This document shows positions 1 through 5,381 of a stretch of DNA of 7,317 nt, in pieces; within the stretch, counting starts at the first letter, position 1; every line of letters starts with the position of its first letter. Made by a program: the position numbers and the translations under genes. A model generated the notes under the pieces. It did no database searches. It saw nothing but the letters and a program-made list of their open reading frames with translations, and was not told the DNA's origin. Source of the DNA: Bdellovibrio sp. (GTDB taxonomy: Bacteria; Bdellovibrionota; Bdellovibrionia; Bdellovibrionales; Bdellovibrionaceae); NCBI GenBank assembly GCA_019104905.1, contig JAHRXB010000185.1:1-7317 (forward strand), given 5' to 3'.

Positions 1-2
1 CC

Positions 3-140
3 CGGCTTCAGACAGAGATTAAGTCGTTGTTTGGCCGTTTCGACTTCCTTCAGCGGAGCGACGAAAGCTCCAGAGCATCTAGAAAGATGCCTTATATCTT
101 CTTATCACCAAAGAACAATAAGTACACACTATTTCATTAG
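3..140 (+). CDS. Possible C-terminal end of an unidentified protein, cut by the window edge
   Basis: The reading frame beginning at base 3 is open from the window edge to a TAG at 138-140, giving about 45 residues that end in KNNKYTLFH. The composition is mixed and protein-like, with charged residues, aromatics and few prolines, and it looks more plausible than the overlapping frame 1 (open to a TGA at 178-180) or the minus-strand frame. I do not recognise the family, and no start codon or domain is visible. Two small hairpins lie within it (GGAGC 55-59 with GCTCC 67-71, and GCATCT 75-80 with AGATGC 85-90). They could instead mean that the stretch is non-coding. If real, the gene converges on the phosphodiesterase gene, with the inverted-repeat element between the two 3' ends. 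Confidence 0.35.
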   Translation, partial: RLQTEIKSLFGRFDFLQRSDESSRASRKMPYIFLSPKNNKYTLFH

Positions 141-155
141 ACTGTCGAAGGCAGC

Positions 156-294
156 ATTTGGAGGGAGGGAAGGATTTTGATGGCCGAAGTGAGGCCTTCG
201 CGGGGCCTGGATGGCCCCCTGCCGGAGGCAGGAGCGATGAGGCAGGATGCCGTGCCGAACGCAGCGCCAGCAAAGTCCTTCCCTCCCTCCAAAT
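156..294 (+). repeat. Long inverted-repeat element with a hairpin-rich GC core; candidate structured RNA or miniature element
   Basis: The arms 156-179 and 271-294 are inverted copies over 24 bases, with the shared core ATTTGGAGGGAGGGAAGGA. The only difference is T175 opposite G275, which would be a G-U pair in RNA of the + strand. After one A180/G270 mismatch the helix continues for four more pairs (TGGC 181-184 with GCCA 266-269). Inside are four short hairpins: CGAAG 185-189 with CTTCG 196-200; GGGGCC 202-207 with GGCCCC 213-218 (loop TGGAT); CTGCC 219-223 with GGCAG 227-231 (loop GGA); and GGCA 241-244 with TGCC 248-251 (loop GGA). The fold is a closed multi-branch structure. No convincing gene lies inside it; the minus-strand frame across it is low-complexity and Ala/Pro/Ser-rich. 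It sits between two probable 3' ends. A long T run follows only at 329-336, so it is not a standard terminator. It could be a structured RNA, a MITE-like repeat or a barrier between convergent genes. Confidence 0.8.
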
Positions 295-334
295 CCTCGT
301 GCCATCGCCAGACTAGGAGATCAGATCGTTTTTT

Positions 335-1117
335 TTAATCAACAAGTGTATCCGTAATAATACTGAAGGCCCCGGCCTGCAAATAGGTCTCGGCGATCTC
401 TTTTTCATTCACCGTCCACAAAGCGACCGGAATTTTTCGTTTCTTCCAACGCTGTAAATCTTGAATACTGACATCGTGATAATCCAAATGAAGAGCATGA
501 ATACGTACGTACGGAGCCAACCAAAGACGGCGTAGATAGATGTGGTTTCCCGGTTCCTTTTCTCGGCTGGCCAACAAAGCCCGCGGGACCTCTGGTAAAT
601 ATCGACTGAGTCTCCACAAAGACAAGGGATTAAAACTTGAAAAAAGAATACGCCCCTCGGCCTTATGACGCTTAATAAGCTCAGTCACTTTTCGTTCTAG
701 ATTTCCATCTGCAAGTGAAGAGGTCTTCAGTTCGATATTAAGTTTTTCTGGAACTTGCGAAGACAATAAAACAGCATCAAGAGTCGGCGCTTGAGCCCAT
801 TGAAAAAGTTCTGCGGCCGTGCACTCGTGAACTTCCTTAGCACTTCCCGCTAAACGTTTTAAATCCGCATCGTGAAAAACAACAGGAATCTGATCTCGAG
901 AAAGACGAACGTCCATCTCAACCATCTCAAGTCCTCTGTGTTTGGCGGCGGTAAAAGAGGCCAGAGTATTTTCTTGTGCGCCTTCTTTCCAGTAGCCACG
1001 ATGCCCTTGATAAGACGGAGGTCGCACCGCTCTTTCTGGCCAAGGATGCGAGCGCCAAGTGAAATGGCGAATCACCAGAAGCCCTAATAGAATTCCAATC
1101 AGAGCTAGAAAAATCAT
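335..1117 (-). CDS. Membrane-anchored glycerophosphodiester phosphodiesterase family protein
   Basis: This 260-residue protein of the GDPD family (TIM barrel) is predicted to cleave glycerophosphodiesters to glycerol-3-phosphate and an alcohol. Residues 2-19 form a hydrophobic segment, probably an N-terminal membrane anchor or uncleaved signal, so the enzyme likely faces the periplasm. Family motifs are in order: H39-R40-G41, E49-N50-T51, E67 and D69 (metal ligands) in EMDVRLS, H82-D83 (second catalytic histidine), IELK with E129 and K131, SSFNP at 160-164, WTVN at 234-237, and a closing IITD. All key residues are present, so it should be active; the exact substrate cannot be read from the sequence. 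The start ATG (1117-1115) overlaps the stop of the upstream AsmA-like gene by one base (TAATG) and follows the ribosome site GAGGAAG, which indicates translational coupling. The stop is followed on the minus strand by an A-rich run and then the inverted-repeat element; no clear terminator was seen. Confidence 0.9.
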   Translation of the reverse strand: MIFLALIGILLGLLVIRHFTWRSHPWPERAVRPPSYQGHRGYWKEGAQENTLASFTAAKHRGLEMVEMDVRLSRDQIPVVFHDADLKRLAGSAKEVHECTAAELFQWAQAPTLDAVLLSSQVPEKLNIELKTSSLADGNLERKVTELIKRHKAEGRILFSSFNPLSLWRLSRYLPEVPRALLASREKEPGNHIYLRRLWLAPYVRIHALHLDYHDVSIQDLQRWKKRKIPVALWTVNEKEIAETYLQAGAFSIITDTLVD

Positions 1118-3099
1118 TACTTCCTCATTTGTTTGTTCGCCGAGGTCTCTTCTTCAAAGGTGGGGTTCTCACGACTGCCTTCGATCACCCATTTTTTATG
1201 GGTTTTCCCTTCACGAATCAGGACGGCCCCGCGAAGACTGCCAACTTGATTCCATGAACCCTCTGTCACTAGACGTCCACTTTTCCCGATCTGTCCTTGC
1301 ACGTTCTTCCACGACAATAACTGAAGACTCTTTGAGCGGAACTCGCCTGTTAAGTTGCTCATGCTCAAAGTCCCCGAATTCCACCAGCTTGGCATAGTGA
1401 CTTTTCGTAAAACCGCTGCGCCCGGAGACTCGGGTCCAACTTTTAAAGACTTCACCTGGGTGTTGAGAATGACGTCTCCTTGAGACCAATCCATCGTCGC
1501 TTTGGTTTTTGAAAATTCCAGTCCCTCAACCTTCATGCCCTCAATACGAGTCAGCCCTTTAAGGTAACTCATTTGGCCCTCTTTTAAGCGCATATCCAGA
1601 TCGAAGCTGATAAGGCCAATATCTCCCCCATTGGTCATCAACTTTTGTACGGGCAAAGCCAACGAAACCTCATCCACACGAGTCTTCACTTCAACGTCGC
1701 GGAAATCCTTATCCGCTTTCATTTTCACGTTACCAATAAATACGCCGCCACGAGGCTCGACTCGATGAATTTGGAAGTTCCAGATATTCTCTTCCAGAGT
1801 AATATCCCCCACCATGTTCTCGATCACCTGCAGCTCTTGTTGACCTTTATTTGAGAAAACGAATTCTAAACCGGCATGTTCCCCGGTCATTTTAATTTTT
1901 CGATCCGAGACGATCTCCGCTCGCCCCGAGAAAACACCCAGCTCCCCGAGGACGCCGGTGCGTTTGGGACGATTTAACAAAACCAGAAGTTTTGCAACAT
2001 CCAGCTTCTTCACATCGACAACAATCGGAGCATACAGTAAAGGCTCGACAGATTTGATATTGATACGATCTACTTTCATTTCCCCGAGATCGCCCTCAAG
2101 ACGAAGATCTCGAACTTCCAAAGGAGACGTACGAAGCTGGTCGACCGGTGCCACAAGACGGGCTTTGGAAGACATCCACACTTGCCGTCCATTGAGTTCC
2201 TTAGAGGCGAGATTATACTTTTGCAGAACCGCCAGAATCTGACTTAAAGGAATGTGCTTCAAATCAGTTTCTACAGCCAAAAGTTGTTCGGCCAGATTAT
2301 AGTTGGCAATAATACTATAATGGCCTTCGCGCCAGTTTCCAAAAAAATGGGACTGTATCGTCGCCTCGGGGGATTCTTTATATTGAATATACAAGTTGGC
2401 GTGAGAAAGATAATCACCGACTTGCTCGTCCCTCATCAAATGACTTTTGGCTGTAATTTCAATGACCTTAGGTTCAAATGACTTAACCTTGGCGGCAAAA
2501 TTCAAAAGCTCTGAGGAATACTGTGGGTATTTTAAGGCGGATATCTGAAGCTTCTGTATGGAAAGCCCCTGTACGTCGTTGCGATATTTTTGGGATTGTT
2601 CAGATGGAGACAAAGTCACCAGCGGAGGCGGTGTCGTAGAATCCGTCGTCGCCTGTTTCACAACATCAGGATGATCGCAGTTTTTAAATTCTTCACGAAA
2701 AAGAATCTTCACATTGTCGGCTTCAATTGTTTTTACCGGCGCGCCACCTCGCAAAATACTCCACAAAGAAAGAGGCAAACGCAACTCATCAACTTCCAAT
2801 ACCGGAGACGCCCAGCAGGTTTGCGAAGACTCCATCTCGACTTGCGATATCACGACTGCAAAACGCGGCAAGATGCCGTTGCTGAGACTCACCTGAGCAG
2901 ACGCAAACTTTACTTTAACATCTTTGTGAATATGGCTGGCGGCTTTAGTTAGTTGAGCCGTCACTCGCGCGGGCGACAAAATGGATTTGGTGGTGTAACC
3001 AATAAAAAAAGCCAAAATAAAACCCGAAAGGAGAATCGCCATTCCGGGTTGTTCTGCGATGAGATGTTTATCTGATAAAGAGCGTCTGCGCGAGTCCAT
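1117..3099 (-). CDS. AsmA-like inner-membrane-anchored periplasmic protein
   Basis: This is a 660-residue protein with a short basic N-terminus (MDSRRRS), one hydrophobic segment at about 20-36, and a long remainder with no further membrane helices. The topology is therefore an inner-membrane anchor with a large periplasmic part. The region after the anchor has the pattern of AsmA-type proteins: a short amphipathic segment, alternating beta strands, then a stretch around 95-130 ending in strands like IEADNVKILF. The rest is beta-rich with recurrent strand-turn units, as expected for AsmA/TamB-like lipid-transfer or outer-membrane-homeostasis proteins. I assign the superfamily by pattern only; no catalytic motif exists to confirm it. 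The gene lies 52 bases downstream of greA and overlaps the phosphodiesterase start by one base, so all three are probably co-transcribed. The chosen ATG (3099-3097) lacks a clear ribosome site and lies in one arm of a 10-bp inverted repeat. Met20 is the next in-frame ATG but would remove the basic N-terminus. Confidence 0.6.
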   Translation of the reverse strand: MDSRRRSLSDKHLIAEQPGMAILLSGFILAFFIGYTTKSILSPARVTAQLTKAASHIHKDVKVKFASAQVSLSNGILPRFAVVISQVEMESSQTCWASPVLEVDELRLPLSLWSILRGGAPVKTIEADNVKILFREEFKNCDHPDVVKQATTDSTTPPPLVTLSPSEQSQKYRNDVQGLSIQKLQISALKYPQYSSELLNFAAKVKSFEPKVIEITAKSHLMRDEQVGDYLSHANLYIQYKESPEATIQSHFFGNWREGHYSIIANYNLAEQLLAVETDLKHIPLSQILAVLQKYNLASKELNGRQVWMSSKARLVAPVDQLRTSPLEVRDLRLEGDLGEMKVDRINIKSVEPLLYAPIVVDVKKLDVAKLLVLLNRPKRTGVLGELGVFSGRAEIVSDRKIKMTGEHAGLEFVFSNKGQQELQVIENMVGDITLEENIWNFQIHRVEPRGGVFIGNVKMKADKDFRDVEVKTRVDEVSLALPVQKLMTNGGDIGLISFDLDMRLKEGQMSYLKGLTRIEGMKVEGLEFSKTKATMDWSQGDVILNTQVKSLKVGPESPGAAVLRKVTMPSWWNSGTLSMSNLTGEFRSKSLQLLSWKNVQGQIGKSGRLVTEGSWNQVGSLRGAVLIREGKTHKKWVIEGSRENPTFEEETSANKQMRK

Positions 3100-3128
3100 G
3101 GTTTATTGTCACAGGTAGAACCATGGAC
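3094..3128 (-). promoter_or_regulatory. Perfect 10-bp inverted repeat over the start codon of the AsmA-like gene
   Basis: GTCCATGGTT (3094-3103) and AACCATGGAC (3119-3128) are exact inverted copies separated by 15 bases. On the minus-strand mRNA the downstream arm contains the start codon of the AsmA-like gene (ATG at 3099-3097). The upstream arm carries a second ATG that opens an 18-codon frame overlapping the real start. As RNA this can form a hairpin that hides the start codon. As DNA it could be a dimeric protein-binding site. No Shine-Dalgarno sequence is visible before the start, so the hairpin would control an already weak site. The inverted repeat is certain; its role is inferred. Confidence 0.5.
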
Positions 3129-3151
3129 CGACAATGTCTTTTCGAAGAAAA

Positions 3152-3634
3152 TTACTTATAATCGAAAGAAAGAATTTCGAATTCTTTATCGCCCTTGGGG
3201 CTTTGCACCGTCACTGTGTCGCCGGATTTTTTGCCAATCAAAGCCCGCGCCAAAGGAGAAAGAATAGAGATCATTCCCTTTTTCACGTCAGACTCATCCA
3301 CGCCCACGATCTGATAGTTGAACTTTTCCTCGGTTTCAGTGTCCACAATGGCGACAAAGGCGCCGAACACGATGCGATCGGCCTTAATAGCAGACGTATC
3401 AATAACTTCCGCACCGGCAAGTTTGCCTTGGATTTCAGCAATACGCCCTTCAATCATCGCCTGGCGTTCTTTAGCAGACTCATATTCTGCATTTTCAGAG
3501 ATGTCCCCTTGAGCGCGGGCCTCTTCAATAGCGCGAATGACAGAAGGTCTTTCTTCTAACAACAGCTTCTTGAGCTCCGCCTCAAGCATTGCTTTTCCGC
3601 GAATAGTCATAGGAAGTTTATCAATAGTAGCCAT
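3152..3634 (-). CDS. greA: Transcription elongation factor GreA
   Basis: This 160-residue protein is of normal GreA length. GreA enters the secondary channel of RNA polymerase and stimulates cleavage of the transcript in backtracked complexes. The N-terminal coiled coil spans about residues 9-78. It carries the tip signature GDISENAEY with acidic residues D44 and E47, which correspond to the catalytic pair at D41/E44 of E. coli GreA, followed by the usual AKERQ and RI..I..KL..AEVID pattern. The C-terminal FKBP-like domain spans about 84-160 and includes VGVDE and a SPLARALIGKKSGD segment typical of the family. The start ATG (3634-3632) is preceded by GGAG with 5 bases between, a good ribosome site. 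A possible -10 box, TAGAAT on the minus strand (3677-3672), lies upstream without a convincing -35. It appears to be the first gene of a three-gene minus-strand unit. Confidence 0.97.
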   Translation of the reverse strand: MATIDKLPMTIRGKAMLEAELKKLLLEERPSVIRAIEEARAQGDISENAEYESAKERQAMIEGRIAEIQGKLAGAEVIDTSAIKADRIVFGAFVAIVDTETEEKFNYQIVGVDESDVKKGMISILSPLARALIGKKSGDTVTVQSPKGDKEFEILSFDYK

Positions 3635-3718
3635 TTCTTCTCCAGTGTTAGAAGGACACCTGTTTTACCGGATTCTACCCCACTTATCAATGCGCCATAA
3701 CGCACCGCACCTTCGTCG

Positions 3719-3736
3719 GGTACGCCGTACCTTTTT
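3719..3736 (+). promoter_or_regulatory. GGTAC-GCC-GTACC palindrome followed by five T
   Basis: A perfect 5-bp inverted repeat (GGTAC 3719-3723, GTACC 3727-3731, spacer GCC) is followed directly by TTTTT (3732-3736). It lies in the 127-base gap between the divergent greA and BFD-like genes, about 26 bases before the ATG at 3762. It could be a small attenuator/terminator on the + strand or an operator for a dimeric regulator. The stem is short, so the call is weak. Confidence 0.3.
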
Positions 3737-3761
3737 GCATTGCACAGCATTACTATGGGGT

Positions 3762-4016
3762 ATGGGTGTGAAGAAGAAGACCGAAATTATCTGCCGCTGT
3801 AACAACGTAAGTCGTCAGACTATTGAAGACGCCATTCGCGATGGCGCCAAAACACTCAATGATATTTTTGATACTACGTCAGCCGGAGTGGGCCCCTGTG
3901 GAGGATCCTGCCGCAGAAAGATCGGTCCCTTTTTAGACTACTATCTAAAAAACGGAAGTTTTCCTGAAAAAATAACAGAAGATCTGACGGGGAAAGATCC
4001 CAAAAAAGGATCCTAA
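3762..4016 (+). CDS. BFD-like [2Fe-2S] protein, short form with CxC...CxxxC
   Basis: This is a small protein of 84 residues related to bacterioferritin-associated ferredoxin (Bfd). BFD domains bind a [2Fe-2S] cluster through four cysteines and pass electrons to partners such as bacterioferritin, or sit inside larger reductases. Here the first pair is C11-x-C13 and the second is C46-x3-C50 in GPCGGSC, instead of the usual CxxC. The region between has the expected helix pattern (VSRQTIEDAIRDGAKTLNDI), and a basic RRK follows. The lysine-rich N-terminus and acidic/basic tail have no further motif. The start is uncertain: ATG 3762 has GGGG only one base upstream, whereas GTG 3768 would place GGGG (3757-3760) at an ideal 7 bases and give 82 residues. 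The frame is open further upstream to 3537, but that part overlaps greA and is not protein-like. The gene converges with the other BFD-type gene; the partner protein is unknown. Confidence 0.8.
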   Translation: MGVKKKTEIICRCNNVSRQTIEDAIRDGAKTLNDIFDTTSAGVGPCGGSCRRKIGPFLDYYLKNGSFPEKITEDLTGKDPKKGS

Positions 4017-4023
4017 GGACTCT

Positions 4024-4458
4024 CTACGCGGATTGTTTTCCCAAACGATAATCGATAATTTTCTGAACCTCAGGACGACAGGTTCCACAGGCCGTACTGG
4101 CCGAGGTTTGACGAGTCACCACTTCGGGAGTGTGAGCCCCTGCAATAATAGCCTGATCCACCGTGTGCGTCGGGACCGTCCGACAATGACAAAGTTCATC
4201 CTCGTGATACGGGAACTGCCACTGCCCACGCAGTTTTAAAATCATTTCTTTCAACAACAAACTGGAATGATCGTGTCCCTCAGGAATCGGCCACTTTGCC
4301 AAATTCGCACCAAAATGACGGCGCATTTTCTGAATCATCTCCATAAACTCTGCACAACCCAATATAGACACTTTACGAACTTCCCCCGGAGCTTGAGGAG
4401 TCCCCTCACATTCAACTTCAATGTAATCACGGCCATCCAGCTCAACTTTTATCTTCAT
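4024..4458 (-). CDS. BFD-type [2Fe-2S] protein with an extra N-terminal domain
   Basis: This protein has 144 residues. The C-terminal part (about 88-140) is a BFD-like [2Fe-2S] domain with the canonical cysteine set: C90-x-C92 (ELCHCRTVP) and C124-x2-C127 (STACGTCRPEV), followed by a helix with IIDYRLG. The first 85 residues are not a BFD domain and I do not recognise them; they begin with a beta-like segment (MKIKVELDG) and continue as predicted helices with FMEMIQKMRRHF and a His/Asp-rich stretch PEGHDH. C17 and C35 are additional cysteines. The role is inferred to be electron transfer or iron-sulfur handling. I chose ATG 4458-4456 rather than the TTG 39 bases upstream, because a possible promoter overlaps that region and MKIKVELDG is a natural N-terminus; neither start has a strong ribosome site. 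The stop is 7 bases from the stop of the convergent short BFD-like gene. Confidence 0.75.
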   Translation of the reverse strand: MKIKVELDGRDYIEVECEGTPQAPGEVRKVSILGCAEFMEMIQKMRRHFGANLAKWPIPEGHDHSSLLLKEMILKLRGQWQFPYHEDELCHCRTVPTHTVDQAIIAGAHTPEVVTRQTSASTACGTCRPEVQKIIDYRLGKQSA

Positions 4459-4468
4459 AGAAGATTTT

Positions 4469-4497
4469 ATTTTAGAGCAAAGCTCAGACCACACCAA
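4469..4497 (-). promoter_or_regulatory. Possible sigma70-type promoter giving a nearly leaderless mRNA
   Basis: On the minus strand, TTGGTG (4497-4492) and TAAAAT (4474-4469) are separated by exactly 17 bases. The -10 matches the TATAAT consensus at five of six positions; the -35 matches only TTG. Transcription would start only a few bases before the ATG at 4458, which fits the absence of a Shine-Dalgarno site there. This is inferred from a single match. Confidence 0.3.
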
Positions 4498-4595
4498 GGC
4501 CAGATATTGCTATCAATCAAACCCACCTAAGTCTTGTTCTTACGGGCAAACTCAGAGCAGAATGTGTATCATTGGTAAGTGATGAATGAGGTTCC

Positions 4596-5354
4596 ATGAC
4601 ACCCGCTGTATTACGAGTCGAACTCCTCCCCATTTTCGAAGACAACTATGTGTTCGTCCTCGTCGACGAGACCCAGCGGGAAGCTTTGGTGATCGATCCA
4701 GGCGAAGCCTCTTGCGTACAAGACTATTTATCAGAACATAACCTGTCATTAAAGGGCATCTTGTTAACCCATCACCACAACGATCATATTGGCGGAGTTC
4801 GCACACTCCAAAACATATTTTCTATCCCCGTCTATGCTCCCCTTAAGAATAAACATCAAATTCCCTTCGCCGATCACTATGTGCATGAGGGCGATAGGAT
4901 CTCCTTGGGAAATCTTTCTTTTTCAGTCCTAGAGCTTCCGGGGCACACCCTGGGGCATATCGCCTATTGGCAGCCCGAAAAAAAATGGCTCTTCTCAGGC
5001 GACGTTCTTTTTGGCTTGGGCTGCGGGCGACTGTTTGAGGGCACCTACCAGCAGATGTATGAAAGTCTTCAACGAATCAAGGAGTTGCCGCCTGAAACTT
5101 TGATCTACTGCACCCATGAATACACCGAGATGAATTTGCAGTTTTGTAAAATGCTAAGCAATTTGGACGACTCGCCGATCACAGGAGATGATGAAAATCT
5201 GGATATCTACCAAAACGAACTGATCCATCGCCGCAGCATGGAGCTGCCCAGTGTTCCCTTGAAACTGCACATTGAAAAGAGAGTCAATCCGTTCCTGCTG
5301 GCTCGCAGTCTTCAACAGTTCACTTATCTTCGCGAGCTTCGCAATAAACAATAG
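4596..5354 (+). CDS. gloB: Hydroxyacylglutathione hydrolase (glyoxalase II)
   Basis: This 252-residue protein, the normal length for the family, hydrolyses S-D-lactoylglutathione to D-lactate and glutathione. That is the second step of the glyoxalase route that removes methylglyoxal in the cytoplasm. The metallo-beta-lactamase fold carries the full metal set: THHHNDH with H59, H61, D63 and H64, then H117 in LPGHTLGH, bridging D136 in FSGD, and H174 in CTHEY. The glutathione-site motif GCGRLFEG is at 142-149. The C-terminal helical HAGH domain ends with VNPFLLARS; most relatives have NPFLR at this place, so the usual arginine is a leucine here. The start ATG 4596 follows TGAGGT with a short spacer. 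No partner glyoxalase I gene is in the window. The stop lies 27 bases from the stop of the convergent SDR gene. Confidence 0.95.
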   Translation: MTPAVLRVELLPIFEDNYVFVLVDETQREALVIDPGEASCVQDYLSEHNLSLKGILLTHHHNDHIGGVRTLQNIFSIPVYAPLKNKHQIPFADHYVHEGDRISLGNLSFSVLELPGHTLGHIAYWQPEKKWLFSGDVLFGLGCGRLFEGTYQQMYESLQRIKELPPETLIYCTHEYTEMNLQFCKMLSNLDDSPITGDDENLDIYQNELIHRRSMELPSVPLKLHIEKRVNPFLLARSLQQFTYLRELRNKQ

Positions 5355-5381
5355 ATCTCGGCCCCTCAGATTGTTGCGCGG

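Noticed and set aside
79..273. Minus-strand open frame of 64 codons across the inverted-repeat element
   Set aside because: Its sequence simply translates the repeat arms and hairpins (Ala/Pro/Ser/Arg-rich), with no protein-like pattern or ribosome site.
156..294. Cyclic-di-GMP (GEMM) riboswitch or retron RNA
   Set aside because: The conserved GEMM core and tetraloop-receptor bases are not found on either strand, and no reverse transcriptase gene is present in the window.
311..336. Rho-independent terminator ending in the T8 run at 329-336
   Set aside because: The bases before the T run (GGAGATCAGATCG) form no stable GC stem, and the run overlaps the stop codon of the minus-strand gene, where it reads as A.
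502..514. TACG repeat (TACGTACGTACG) as a regulatory palindrome
   Set aside because: It lies in the middle of the phosphodiesterase coding region and encodes an ordinary segment.
3537..3761. N-terminal extension of the short BFD-like frame to an upstream ATG
   Set aside because: It overlaps the start of greA on the other strand and reads as low-quality sequence before the BFD domain begins; ATG 3762 or GTG 3768 fits better.
3998..4020. Terminator between the two convergent BFD-type genes
   Set aside because: On the minus strand a 4-pair stem (GTCC/GGAT) precedes CC and six T, which is too weak to call.
4459..4497. TTG start giving 13 extra residues on the longer BFD-type protein
   Set aside because: There is no ribosome site before the TTG, the extra residues are not typical, and a possible promoter overlaps this stretch.
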